64,000 nucleotides of DNA from Streptomyces sp. NBC_00659 (GTDB lineage: Bacteria > Actinomycetota > Actinomycetes > Streptomycetales > Streptomycetaceae), in assembly GCF_036226925.1 (NCBI RefSeq), contig NZ_CP109031.1, positions 9,052,001 through 9,116,000 on the forward strand. Direction: 5' to 3'. Positions 16,023 to 24,829 of this stretch are shown here, piece after piece. The stretch's first letter is position 1. Every line of letters starts with the position of its first letter. The position numbers and the translations under genes were made by a program. The notes below the pieces were generated by a model that saw nothing but the letters and a program-made list of their open reading frames with translations, searched no databases and had not been told where the DNA came from.

Positions 16023-17110
16023 GCGCGCCCCCGGCACTGCCACGGATCGGCTACGCACCCTGGGGCGAGACCCTCGACGAACTCGTGGCCGCCGGACGGG
16101 CCGCGCGCGAGGCGGGCGCCGACACCCTCTGGGCGGCCGAGCTCCACCGCAGCGCCACGATCACGGCCGCCGCGCTCGCCCCCGTCGCCGGCCCGGCCCG
16201 TGTCGGGACCGCCGTCGCGCTCGCCTTCGTCCGCAGCCCGCTCACCACCGCGCTGGAGGCCCTCGACCTCGACGAACTCAGCGCGGGCCGCTTCGTCCTC
16301 GGCCTCGGCAGCGGGGTCCGGCGGCTCAACGAGGACTGGCACCACGCCGACTTCGACCCGCCCGTGCGGCGCCTGCGCGAGACGGTCGCCTGCGTCCGGG
16401 CCTTCACGGCCGCCTGCGCGGACGGCGCCACGATCGAGGCGGGCGGCGAGGTCACCGGATTCCGCATCCGTGGCTACCGGCGCCCCTTCCCGCCGGTGCG
16501 TGCGCGCATCCCTGTCCATCTCGCCGCCGTCGGCCCCGTGATGACCCGCCTCGCGGGCGAGATCGCGGACGGCTGGATCGGCCACGAACTGGGCTCACCC
16601 GCCCACCTCGAGGACACCGTCCTGCCCGGGCTCGCCGAAGGACACGCCCGCCGGGCATCCGACCCGGCCGCCTCCCGCCCCGACAACGGGCCGGCACCCG
16701 GGCACGGCCTCGACGGGTTCGAGGTCACCGCCTCCGCCTGCTGCTCGATCGACCCCGATCCCCGGCGCGCCCACCGCCTGGCCGCGGGCGGCCTCGGCTT
16801 CTACGCCTCGGTCCGCACCTACGGCCCGCTCTTCGCCGAGCACCGACTCGAAGTCGCGCAGCAGCGTGTCCTCGAGGAGTTCCGCTCCGCGGGCGCCCGC
16901 GCGGACCGGCTCGGCCATGCCGTCGACCCCGCCATGACCCGGGCCCTGACCCTCACCGGCACCCCCGACGAGGTCGCGCGGCGGCTCACGGAGTACGCGG
17001 CCGTGGCCGACTCCGTCAAGCTCGGCCCGCCCGTCCACGGCCTGGAACCCGGGGAGATCCGCGCGGCCCAGGCGGCCGTCATCGCCCTCATCAAGGAGGT
17101 ACGCGCATGA
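16019..17110 (+). CDS. LLM-class flavin/F420-dependent oxidoreductase
   Basis: The 363-residue protein has a luciferase-like TIM barrel: GYAPWGETLDELVAAGRAAREAGADTLW (in sections), GTAVALAFVRSPLTTA, RFVLGLGSGVRRLNEDWH, and IPVHLAAVGPVMTRLAGEIADG. This layout is that of methylene-H4MPT-reductase-like LLM enzymes, which use FMN or F420. The same superfamily includes RutA and other ring-opening monooxygenases, so either oxygenation or hydride transfer is possible. The GTG start overlaps the MaoC stop and the TGA overlaps the CoA-transferase ATG (ATGA). Confidence 0.87.
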   Translation: MSAPPALPRIGYAPWGETLDELVAAGRAAREAGADTLWAAELHRSATITAAALAPVAGPARVGTAVALAFVRSPLTTALEALDLDELSAGRFVLGLGSGVRRLNEDWHHADFDPPVRRLRETVACVRAFTAACADGATIEAGGEVTGFRIRGYRRPFPPVRARIPVHLAAVGPVMTRLAGEIADGWIGHELGSPAHLEDTVLPGLAEGHARRASDPAASRPDNGPAPGHGLDGFEVTASACCSIDPDPRRAHRLAAGGLGFYASVRTYGPLFAEHRLEVAQQRVLEEFRSAGARADRLGHAVDPAMTRALTLTGTPDEVARRLTEYAAVADSVKLGPPVHGLEPGEIRAAQAAVIALIKEVRA

Positions 17111-18339
17111 CAGCGCCGACGGATCAAGGGGCGTCGGTCCCGCGCCCGCTGGCGGACGTGCGTGTTCTCGCGGTCGAGCAGTACGGGGCCGGCCCGTTCG
17201 GCACCCTGCACCTCGCCGACCTGGGCGCCGACGTCATCAAGATCGAGGATCCGGGCGCCGGCGGCGACGTGGGCCGCTATGTGCCGCCCCACCAGCACGG
17301 TGAGGACTCGCTGTTCTTCGAGGCGTTCAACCGCAACAAACGAAGCGTCTCCCTCGACCTCGCCCATCCCCTCGGCCGGGCGGTGTTCGAGGACCTCGTC
17401 CGGCACAGCGACGCCGTCTACTCCAACCTGCGGGGCGATGTCCCCGAGCGCCTCGGCATCACGTACGACACCCTCGGCCCGCTGAACCCGGCGATCGTCT
17501 GCTGCTCACTCACCGGCTTCGGCATGACCGGCCCCCGGTCCGCGCAGCCCGGCTACGACTACATCCTGCAAGGCCTGGCGGGCTGGATGGACCTCACCGG
17601 CGAACCCGGGGGACCGCCCGCCAAGTCCGGTCTCTCCCTGGTCGACTACTCCGGCGGCTTCGCCGCCGCGCTCGCCCTGCTGGCCGGCCTGCACGCCGCC
17701 CGCCGCGACGGCCGGGGCCTCGACTGCGACGTCTCCCTGTACGACACGGCGCTGAGCATGCTCACCTACCCGGGCCTCTGGCATCTCAACGGCGGCTTCA
17801 CCCCGACCAGGACCCGGCATTCCGCCCACCCCTCCCTCGTCCCGTTCCAGGCATTCCGGGCCCGCGACGCCTGGATCGTCGTGGGCTGCCCCAAGGAGAA
17901 GTTCTGGCAGCGCCTCGCGGGCCTGCTCGGTCACCCCGAATGGGCGCGCGCCGACCACGCGTACGGCTCCTTCGAAGGCCGCCGTACCCACCGCGAGGAA
18001 CTGATACCCCGGCTGGAGAAGCTCTTCGCCGAACAGTCGGCCGCCGCCTGGATCCGGCGGCTCACCGAAGCCGGGGTCCCCTGCGGGCCCGTCAACTCCG
18101 TCGCCGAAGCGCTCGCCGACCCGCACACCGAGGCCCGGGGACTCGTCGTGGAGACCAGCCACCCGCATTTCGGCACCCTCCGCAACCTGCTCAGCCCGGT
18201 GCGCACCGGGCCGCCCGCCCCGGCCCACCGTCGGGCACCGCTGCGCGGCGAACACACCGACACGGTCCTGACCGAGATCCTCGGGTACGAGGAGACGCGC
18301 ATCGCCGACCTGCGCGCGAAGGGGGCCTTCGGTGCCTGA
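17107..18339 (+). CDS. Class III (CaiB/BaiF) CoA-transferase
   Basis: The 410-residue protein has family III CoA-transferase features: VRVLAVEQYGAGPFGTLHLADLGADVIKIE (split here), NRNKRSVSLDLAHPLGR, YDYILQGLAGWMDLTGEPGG, the catalytic-type Asp in LSLVDYSGGFAAALALLAGL, and GVPCGPVNSVAEAL near the C-terminus. It would move CoA from a donor thioester to a carboxylic acid. ATGA overlap with the LLM gene and an 8-base overlap with the MmgE/PrpD gene show translational coupling. Donor and acceptor are unknown. Confidence 0.9.
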   Translation: MTAPTDQGASVPRPLADVRVLAVEQYGAGPFGTLHLADLGADVIKIEDPGAGGDVGRYVPPHQHGEDSLFFEAFNRNKRSVSLDLAHPLGRAVFEDLVRHSDAVYSNLRGDVPERLGITYDTLGPLNPAIVCCSLTGFGMTGPRSAQPGYDYILQGLAGWMDLTGEPGGPPAKSGLSLVDYSGGFAAALALLAGLHAARRDGRGLDCDVSLYDTALSMLTYPGLWHLNGGFTPTRTRHSAHPSLVPFQAFRARDAWIVVGCPKEKFWQRLAGLLGHPEWARADHAYGSFEGRRTHREELIPRLEKLFAEQSAAAWIRRLTEAGVPCGPVNSVAEALADPHTEARGLVVETSHPHFGTLRNLLSPVRTGPPAPAHRRAPLRGEHTDTVLTEILGYEETRIADLRAKGAFGA

Positions 18340-19786
18340 GACCACCCCGCACAGCCACCCTGAGTTGCACAGCCACCCTCACCCGCACGGTCACGCGGAC
18401 GACGAAGGGGGTCCGGCCGCCGCCCTGATCGCCCGCTGGGCGGGCCGGCTCACGCTGGAGCAGGTACCCAGCGTCGTGCGCCGAGCCGCGCGCAGACAGT
18501 TGCTGGACGGCATCGGCTGCCTGCTCGCCGCCCTGCGGAAGGACGCGTCCGCTCCCGCGCTGGCCGCCGCCCGGGGACTGGGCGGCCCGCGGGAAGCCGC
18601 GGTACCCGGCACCACGGAGCTGATCGGCGCGCCCGCCGCCGCGCTGGCCACCGGCGCACTCGTCCACGCCCTCGACTTCGACGACACCCACCCCGGCGCA
18701 CTCGTCCACGCCACGGCCGCCGTGCTCCCCGCACTGCTGACCAGCGCCCAGCACACCGGCGCGACCGGCGCGCGCGTCCTCACCGCCGCCGTCGCGGGAT
18801 ACGAGACCGCGGTCCGGGTGGGCCTGGCCGCCCCCTACCGCTTCCACGCCCGCGGCCTGCACGCCACCCAGGTCGCGAGCGTCTTCGCCGCCCCCGTCAC
18901 CGCCGCGGTCCTGTACGGCACCTCCGTTCCCGTGCTCACCCACGCCCTCGGCCTCGCGGGCAGCAGTGCCGGCGGACTCCTCGAATTCCTCGACGCGGGC
19001 AGCGACACCAAGACCCTGCACCCCGGCCTCGCCGCCCACGCCGGCCTCGTCGCGCTCCGCCTCGCCGCCGCCGGAGCCGAGGGGCCGGACACCGTCATGG
19101 AAGGCCGCTACGGTGTGTACGCGGCGCTCGCCGGACACCCCGTCACGGCCGCCCGGGTCGCGGGCGACCTCGGTGAGATGTGGCACGCGCCCGCCGTCGC
19201 AGCCAAGCGGCACCCGTGCTGCCGGCTCATGCATCCCGCCCTCGACGCCGCACACGTCCTGCACGGCGAACTGGCCGGTGCCGAAGTGGCCTCCGCCGTC
19301 GTCGACGTACCCCCCGGTGCGGTGCCCATCGTGTGCGAGCCCGCCGAGCAGCGCCGGGCACCCCGCACTTCCTACGAGGCGAAGTTCGCCCTCCCGTACT
19401 CCACCGCCCTGATGCTGCTCGACGGCCGGATCACCCTCGACTCCTACGACCGGGAGGCCGGCGCGCGCCCGGACGCCACCGCGCTGGCCTCCCGCGTCAC
19501 CCACCGGGAACAGCCCTGGCAGGGACCCGACGCGGAGGCACCGGGCCGCATCCGGGTGCTCACCACGGACGGACGCGAACACGCGGCCGAGATCCCCGGT
19601 GGCTACCGTCCCCCGCCCTCGACCGAGGAGGTGCTGGTGAAATTCCATGTCAACGCCGGTGGAGAGAACGCCCTTTCGCGTGAACTCGGCGAACGCGTCC
19701 TGAGTATCGACCGGGAGCCGACGCTCGACCGGGTCCTCGAACTCACCGCGCGCATCGGCGCCTTCGTCGTGCGGAGGACACCATGA
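18332..19786 (+). CDS. MmgE/PrpD-family protein with His-rich N-terminus
   Basis: The 484-residue protein matches the MmgE/PrpD family (2-methylcitrate dehydratase, cis-aconitate decarboxylase and relatives): LLDGIGCLLAAL, GALVHALDFDDTHPGALVHA, GLAGSSAGGLLEFLDAGSDTK, GRYGVYAAL, KRHPCCRLMHPALDAA, and TSYEAKFALPYSTALML. The N-terminus HSHPELHSHPHPHGH is unusually rich in His and absent from typical members; it could bind a metal. GTG 18332 overlaps the end of the CoA-transferase gene. The family catalyses dehydration, decarboxylation or isomerisation of di- and tricarboxylates; the reaction here is not known. Confidence 0.87.
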   Translation: MPETTPHSHPELHSHPHPHGHADDEGGPAAALIARWAGRLTLEQVPSVVRRAARRQLLDGIGCLLAALRKDASAPALAAARGLGGPREAAVPGTTELIGAPAAALATGALVHALDFDDTHPGALVHATAAVLPALLTSAQHTGATGARVLTAAVAGYETAVRVGLAAPYRFHARGLHATQVASVFAAPVTAAVLYGTSVPVLTHALGLAGSSAGGLLEFLDAGSDTKTLHPGLAAHAGLVALRLAAAGAEGPDTVMEGRYGVYAALAGHPVTAARVAGDLGEMWHAPAVAAKRHPCCRLMHPALDAAHVLHGELAGAEVASAVVDVPPGAVPIVCEPAEQRRAPRTSYEAKFALPYSTALMLLDGRITLDSYDREAGARPDATALASRVTHREQPWQGPDAEAPGRIRVLTTDGREHAAEIPGGYRPPPSTEEVLVKFHVNAGGENALSRELGERVLSIDREPTLDRVLELTARIGAFVVRRTP

Positions 19787-20880
19787 GCGCCCCGGTCCGC
19801 CCCGCCGCCCGCCTCACCGCCGTCGTGCCGTCCGCGGACCACAGGCCGGGCGCGGAAGCCCGAGCCGTGTGCGACCGGCTGGCGCGGCTGCTGCGGGAAC
19901 ACTCCGCCGCGCCGGGCGACATCGTCCACCTCACGGAGTTCACCGGTGTCGCGGCACTGGAAGCACGGGACGAACTCGGCCTCGCACTGGCGGAGTTGCT
20001 GGGCCCGCACCGCCCGGCGCGGACCACCGTCGTCAGCGACACCTTGCCCGCCGGCGCCCGATTCGCCCTCGCCGTCCGACTCGATCCCGGCGGCGGCCGG
20101 GCCCTGCCGACGGGTCTGCGCGAAGCGACCGACGGAACGGTCTTCCTGCCCACCGTCCTGCCGCTCGACCCGCGCGGGGACATCGCCCACCCCGGCGACT
20201 TCCCGCACCAGTACGCCCACTGCCTGCGCACCGCCGACCGCCTGCTGCACGGCGTGGGCCTCAGCCTCGACCACGCGGTGACCACCTACGACTACTCCAC
20301 CCCCGCGACCCGCCGCGCCTATCCGCTCTGCGCCGGTCCACGCCGCGAACTGCTGGGCGGGGCCGGGGTGTTCCCCGGCGCGGGCGGCATCCTCATGTCC
20401 CGGCTGCACGCCCCCGGCATCCTGGTCGCGCTCGATGTCACGGCTTCCCGGCACCCCCTCGTCGGCGTCAACCCCGGCTGGCAGCGCTACGACACCCTCA
20501 CCTACAGCCCCGGCGTGCGCGCGGGCCGCACCCTCCACATGTCCGGCTTCGCCGCTCTCGACATGGACACCCAGCAGGCCCTGCACGCCGGTGACCCGGC
20601 CGCCCAGACCGCCGAGATCTACCGCGCGGTGCGCACCGTGATCGAGGCCGCGGGAGGCGGACCCGAACACCTCGTGCACACCCAGGAGTTCCTCTGCCCG
20701 CCCGCCTTCGCCCCGGCCGATCCGCTGGCCGCATCCCGTGCGGGCGCGCTGGGACCCGGCGCCCACCCGGCCGTCACCACCGTCGGCTGCGCCGCCCTGC
20801 TCCGCCGGGAGTTCCTCGTCGAGGTGTTCCCGACCGCGGTCCTGCCCGATCCCGCGGACCTGCCCGAAGGAGGCACGTGA
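19783..20880 (+). CDS. Multi-domain RidA/YjgF-like protein
   Basis: The 365-residue protein looks like nearly three RidA/YjgF units in tandem. Unit 1 (about 1-105) is short at the N-terminus but keeps the Arg of the ligand site (RPARTTVVS). Unit 2 (about 110-230) begins TVFLPTVLPLDPRGDIAHP. Unit 3 (about 245-355) has GRTLHMSGFAALDMDTQQ and HPAVTTVGCAALLRREFLVE. Units 2 and 3 lack the Arg. Single RidA proteins hydrolyse enamine/imine intermediates as trimers; a one-chain version may form a pseudo-trimer. ATGA overlap with the PrpD gene and GTGA overlap with the next gene show tight coupling. Confidence 0.75.
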   Translation: MSAPVRPAARLTAVVPSADHRPGAEARAVCDRLARLLREHSAAPGDIVHLTEFTGVAALEARDELGLALAELLGPHRPARTTVVSDTLPAGARFALAVRLDPGGGRALPTGLREATDGTVFLPTVLPLDPRGDIAHPGDFPHQYAHCLRTADRLLHGVGLSLDHAVTTYDYSTPATRRAYPLCAGPRRELLGGAGVFPGAGGILMSRLHAPGILVALDVTASRHPLVGVNPGWQRYDTLTYSPGVRAGRTLHMSGFAALDMDTQQALHAGDPAAQTAEIYRAVRTVIEAAGGGPEHLVHTQEFLCPPAFAPADPLAASRAGALGPGAHPAVTTVGCAALLRREFLVEVFPTAVLPDPADLPEGGT

Positions 20881-21389
20881 CCCGCACCCTGCTCACCGAC
20901 GAACTGCGCGCCCTCGTCGGCCGTACGACCGTCTACACGGCGCCCGAACCACTCGGCCGCGCCGCCCTGCGCTACTTCGCGACGGCCGTCGGCGACTCCA
21001 ACCCCCTCTACACGGACCCCGATTACGCCCGCGCGCACGGCCACCCCGATGTGATCGCACCACCGACCCTGATCTGCGAGACCAACCAGTACACCGGCCT
21101 GCCACCGGACGAGGACGGCTACGCGGGACACACCTGGGGCATCCTCGTCCCGCACACCGCCACCGTCCGCGGATCACACGCGTACACCTTCCACCGTCCG
21201 GCCGGACCCGGCGTCCGCGTCACCGCCACCTGGACCCTCGTCTCACTCGGCGAACGCACCACCGGCGACGGCCGCCCGCTGCTCATCGTCACCTCGCGCT
21301 GCGCCTACACCGACCAGCACGGCACTCTGCTCGCCGAGAACGAGGAGACCGTCCTGCACGTCGCACTCACCGCCGAGGAGCCCCGGTGA
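20877..21389 (+). CDS. MaoC-like dehydratase, N-terminal (FAS1-like) subunit type
   Basis: The 170-residue hot-dog protein has LVGRTTVYTAPEPLGRAALRYFATAVGD (shown in parts), then SNPLYTDPDYARAHGHPDVIAPPT and HTWGILVPHTATV, the layout of the N-terminal MaoC/FAS1-type dehydratase domain that usually lacks the full catalytic pair and works with a second MaoC subunit. The next gene encodes that second type. GTG start and TGA stop both overlap neighbours by four bases. Together they probably form an enoyl-CoA hydratase heteromer. Confidence 0.84.
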   Translation: MTRTLLTDELRALVGRTTVYTAPEPLGRAALRYFATAVGDSNPLYTDPDYARAHGHPDVIAPPTLICETNQYTGLPPDEDGYAGHTWGILVPHTATVRGSHAYTFHRPAGPGVRVTATWTLVSLGERTTGDGRPLLIVTSRCAYTDQHGTLLAENEETVLHVALTAEEPR

Positions 21390-21811
21390 CCGGCCCCCAA
21401 CTGCTGCTCGGGGCCGTCGTACCACCCCTGGAGCGGTCCTTCCCCATCACCCGCCTGGTCGCCTACGCCGGCGCCACCTGGGACTGGCACCGGCTGCACT
21501 ACGACGCCGCCTACGCGGGCGCCAGAGACCTGGCCGCCCCCGTCGTGGACGGACAGGTCTTCGGGGCACTCCTCGCGGAGCAGCTCCTCGACTGGCTCGG
21601 CCCGGCCTGCTTCCTGCGAAGCCTGCACTTCCGTTTCGCACGGCCGGTGTTCGCCGGAGAGAGCGTGCGCTGCGTCGGCCGGGTCACCGCCGTCGACGGC
21701 CGCCTGGTGACCGTCGAGCAGACCGTCGAGGTCCTGGGCCCCCGAGCCCGTACCGCGGTCGCCCCCGCCGGAGCGCTCGTGGAACTCCGCGAACCGGCGG
21801 GCGGCCCGTGA
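21386..21811 (+). CDS. MaoC-like dehydratase, C-terminal subunit type
   Basis: The 141-residue hot-dog protein has FPITRLVAYAGATWDWHRLHYD, which carries the Asp and His of the (R)-hydratase motif, then APVVDGQVFGALLAEQLLDWLG and RFARPVFAGESVRCVG. It is the usual partner of the FAS1-like subunit encoded just upstream. GTGA overlaps occur at both ends. It should supply the catalytic residues for water addition to an enoyl-CoA. Confidence 0.86.
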   Translation: MTGPQLLLGAVVPPLERSFPITRLVAYAGATWDWHRLHYDAAYAGARDLAAPVVDGQVFGALLAEQLLDWLGPACFLRSLHFRFARPVFAGESVRCVGRVTAVDGRLVTVEQTVEVLGPRARTAVAPAGALVELREPAGGP

Positions 21812-23559
21812 CCACCGGGGTCGCCGTGGTGGGCGTGGCCGAGGCCGACCTCGGCGTCAGTGACCTGCCCGCCCTCGCCCTCCTCGCCCAGGGCGTCACC
21901 CGGGCCCTGGACGACGCCGGTCTCACCCTCGCCCAGGTCGACGGACTGGCGACCTCCGGCACCGGCCGCTTCCCCGCGACACAGGCCGCCGACTACCTCG
22001 GGATCGCACCGGCCTGGACGGACTCCACCTTCGCGGGCGGCAGCGCCTTCGAGATGTACGTGGCGCGCGCCGCCCAGGCCATCGCGGCCGGACAGTGCAC
22101 CACGGCCGTCATCGCCTACGGCTCCGACCAGCGCTCGGGCCGCTCCCGCAGCCTCACCGGGCCCCTGGACCCCGCCTCGCCCGAGGCCCAGTTCGAGGCA
22201 CCGGCCGGACCGCTGTACCCGCTCTCCCACCACGCCATGGCCGCCCGGCGCTACCTCCACGTCCACGGCCACTCCCGGCGCGCGCTCGCCGAGGTCGCCG
22301 TCGCCGCCCGTGCGTGGGCGCTGCTCAACCCGGCCGCCCACCGCCACCGCGCCGGGCCCCTGACCGTCGACGAGGTGCTGGCCTCCCCGATGATCTCCAG
22401 CCCCCTCACCAAGGCGGACTGCTGCCTCGTCACCGACGGGGGCGGCGCGATCGTCCTCACCTCCCTCGACCGGGCCCGGGACCTGCGCCGCACCCCGGTG
22501 CGCGTCCTCGGGTACGGGGAGGCCACCACCCACACCGGCTCGGCGGGGCCGGACGACCTGCTGACCAACCCGGGCGCGTACGCGAGCGCCGACCGCGCCT
22601 ACCGGCACGCCGGGGTGAGACCGGCGGACATCGACGTCGTCCAGGTCTACGACTCGTTCACGATCACCACGCTCCTGTCGCTGGAAGCCCTTGGCTTCTG
22701 CGGCCCCGGAGAGGCGGCGGACCTCGTCGCGGACGGCCGCATCCGTCCCGGCGGCGCCCTCCCCCTGAACACCAGCGGCGGGGGACTGTCGTACGGACAT
22801 CCCGGCATGTTCGGGGTGTTCCTCCTGATCGAGGCGGTACGACAGCTGCGCGGCGAGTGCGGCGCGCGCCAGATCCCCGGCGCGCGGACGGCCGTGGCCC
22901 ACGGCACCGGCGGCATCCTGTCCACCCACGCCACGGTCGTCCTCGTCCGCGAGGACACGGGCGGCGCCGGGTCGAGCCCGCCCGGCACTTCCGAGCCGTG
23001 GACCGGCGCGGCCGAACTACCGCCCGCCGCACCCGAAGTCCGACCCGGTTCACCCGAGCCTCCGCGCACCCCGGATCACCCGCAGCCGGGGACGAGGCCG
23101 CCTTCCGGGCTCACCCGCGGGGCTCACGCCGGGCCGCAAGCCCCGCCGTGGGACGGGCCTCTTCCCGCGCCCGCCGACGCCGTCACCCGGCCCTGGTGGG
23201 ACGCCACGCGGACCGGACGGCTCACCGTCCAGCGCTGCGACGCCTGCCGTCACGCACAACATCCGCCCCGCGTCCTGTGCACCGCCTGCGGAGCCACCCG
23301 CGGGCTCCGGCTCGTCCCGGTCGCCGGAACCGCGTTCCTCGACACCTTCACCGTCGTGCACCGCGCGCCGCACGGCCGCCCGGTGCCGTACGCACTCGGG
23401 CGGACCCGGCTGACCGAGGGCCCGGTGCTCCTCGCCCCGCTGGTGGGAGACCACGAGGCCCTGCTGTGCGGTCAGTCGCTGCGGCTGACCTGGCGGGCGT
23501 TGCCCGACGGCAGGATGCTGCCCGTGTTCCGTCCCACCGGGGACCCGGTGGATCCCTAG
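21808..23559 (+). CDS. Thiolase-like (lipid-transfer/SCP-x type) fused to a DUF35 OB-fold domain
   Basis: Residues 1-385 are a thiolase of the non-condensing SCP-x type: VAVVGVAEADLGVSDLPALA, FAGGSAFEMYVARAAQAIAAGQC, DVVQVYDSFTITTLLSLEALGF, and the C-terminal GGGLSYGHPGMFG with the catalytic His. A Pro/Gly/Ala linker of about 70 residues follows. Residues from about 455 are a DUF35 domain with a zinc ribbon (QRCDACRHAQHPP and LCTACGATRG) and an OB fold. In other bacteria these two parts are separate partner proteins that do retro-aldol or thiolytic cleavage of branched acyl-CoAs. The fusion fixes the 1:1 pairing. Confidence 0.88.
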   Translation: MTTGVAVVGVAEADLGVSDLPALALLAQGVTRALDDAGLTLAQVDGLATSGTGRFPATQAADYLGIAPAWTDSTFAGGSAFEMYVARAAQAIAAGQCTTAVIAYGSDQRSGRSRSLTGPLDPASPEAQFEAPAGPLYPLSHHAMAARRYLHVHGHSRRALAEVAVAARAWALLNPAAHRHRAGPLTVDEVLASPMISSPLTKADCCLVTDGGGAIVLTSLDRARDLRRTPVRVLGYGEATTHTGSAGPDDLLTNPGAYASADRAYRHAGVRPADIDVVQVYDSFTITTLLSLEALGFCGPGEAADLVADGRIRPGGALPLNTSGGGLSYGHPGMFGVFLLIEAVRQLRGECGARQIPGARTAVAHGTGGILSTHATVVLVREDTGGAGSSPPGTSEPWTGAAELPPAAPEVRPGSPEPPRTPDHPQPGTRPPSGLTRGAHAGPQAPPWDGPLPAPADAVTRPWWDATRTGRLTVQRCDACRHAQHPPRVLCTACGATRGLRLVPVAGTAFLDTFTVVHRAPHGRPVPYALGRTRLTEGPVLLAPLVGDHEALLCGQSLRLTWRALPDGRMLPVFRPTGDPVDP

Positions 23560-23658
23560 GGCCTGTCCGACAAGCCCCAGGCCGCCGCGCCCGGCACGCC
23601 GCCCACCGACCCGCCGCACGCGGCGCCACCGCCGCCCGCCGAACCGGAGCCCTGAGCC

Positions 23659-24822
23659 GTGGACTTCACCCTGACGCCCGAGCAGAAGCTGTTCCGCCGG
23701 ACCCTGCGCGACTTCGTCGCCAAGGAGATCGAACCCGTGGCCCAGGAGTGGGAGGACTCCGGCCGGTATCCCACCGAAATCGTCGCCCGCATGCGGGAGA
23801 TGGGCCTGTTCGGCCTGACCGTCCCGGCGGAGTACGGCGGACTCGCCGCCGACATGGTGTCGTTCGCCCTCGTCTTCGAGGAGATCTCCCGGGGCTGGAT
23901 GGGCATCGCCGGAATCCTCGGCTCCCACTCCCTGGCCTGCTGGATCCTGGCCCGGCACGGGACACCGGAGCAGAAGGAGCACTACCTTCCCCGGCTGGCC
24001 GACGGCGAGTGGCGCAGCGGCATCGCCCTGACCGAACCCGACGCCGGCACCGATCTCCAGGGCATCCGCACCACGGCCCGCCGCGACGGCGACGACTACG
24101 TCGTCCACGGATCCAAGACCTGGATCACCAACGCACGGCACGCCTACGTGCTGCCCGTACTCGTGAAGACCGACCCCGATGCCGAGCCGGCCCACCGGGG
24201 CATGAGCCTGCTGCTCGTCGACACCGCGACACCTGGCTTCACGGTGGAACGAGACCTTCCCAAGCTCGGCTACAAAGGCACCGAGTCCTGCGAACTGCGC
24301 CTGGACGGGGTGCGTGTCCCCGCCACCGCGCTGCTCGGCGGAGTCGAGGGCCGGGGCATGCAACAGGCCCTGTCGGGGCTGGAGATCGGCCGTATCAACG
24401 TCGCCGCCCGCTCGGTCGGCATCGCGCAGGCCGCCTACGACGCCGCCCTCGCGTACACCGCGCAGCGGCACGCCTTCGGACGGCCCGTGCACGACTTCCA
24501 GGCCGTGCAGTTGCGCCTCGCCGACATGGCCACCGAACTCCAGGCCGCCCGCCTCCTGGTGTACTGGGCGGCCTGCCGGGCGGACGAGGGCCGACGGGTC
24601 GACACGGAAGCGGGCATGGCCAAACTGTTCGCCTCGGAGACCGCCATCCGCGCCTCGCTCGACGCCATGCGCCTGCACGGCGGCTACGGCTACTCCAAGG
24701 AGTTCGTCGTCGAACGCCTCTACCGCGACGCCGCCCTGATGGCGATCGGCGAGGGGACCAACGACATCATGCGCACGGTCATCGCCCGCGGTCTGTCCGC
24801 GCACACCACCACGATCGGCTGA
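23659..24822 (+). CDS. Acyl-CoA dehydrogenase
   Basis: The 387-residue protein is a standard acyl-CoA dehydrogenase: FTLTPEQKLFRRTLRDFVAKEI (in part), GLTVPAEYGGLAADMV, the FAD-binding IALTEPDAGTDLQG, WITNARHAYVLPVLVKT, GYKGTESCELRLDGV, and the C-terminal LHGGYGYSKEF with the catalytic Glu in GEGTNDIMR. Unlike the ACAD-like protein at 1824-3107, this one keeps all catalytic elements. GTG 23659 follows a GGAG site. It would make an enoyl-CoA for the MaoC hydratases. It lies 99 bases after the thiolase gene, probably in the same transcript. Confidence 0.93.
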   Translation: MDFTLTPEQKLFRRTLRDFVAKEIEPVAQEWEDSGRYPTEIVARMREMGLFGLTVPAEYGGLAADMVSFALVFEEISRGWMGIAGILGSHSLACWILARHGTPEQKEHYLPRLADGEWRSGIALTEPDAGTDLQGIRTTARRDGDDYVVHGSKTWITNARHAYVLPVLVKTDPDAEPAHRGMSLLLVDTATPGFTVERDLPKLGYKGTESCELRLDGVRVPATALLGGVEGRGMQQALSGLEIGRINVAARSVGIAQAAYDAALAYTAQRHAFGRPVHDFQAVQLRLADMATELQAARLLVYWAACRADEGRRVDTEAGMAKLFASETAIRASLDAMRLHGGYGYSKEFVVERLYRDAALMAIGEGTNDIMRTVIARGLSAHTTTIG

Positions 24823-24829
24823 CTCCGGC

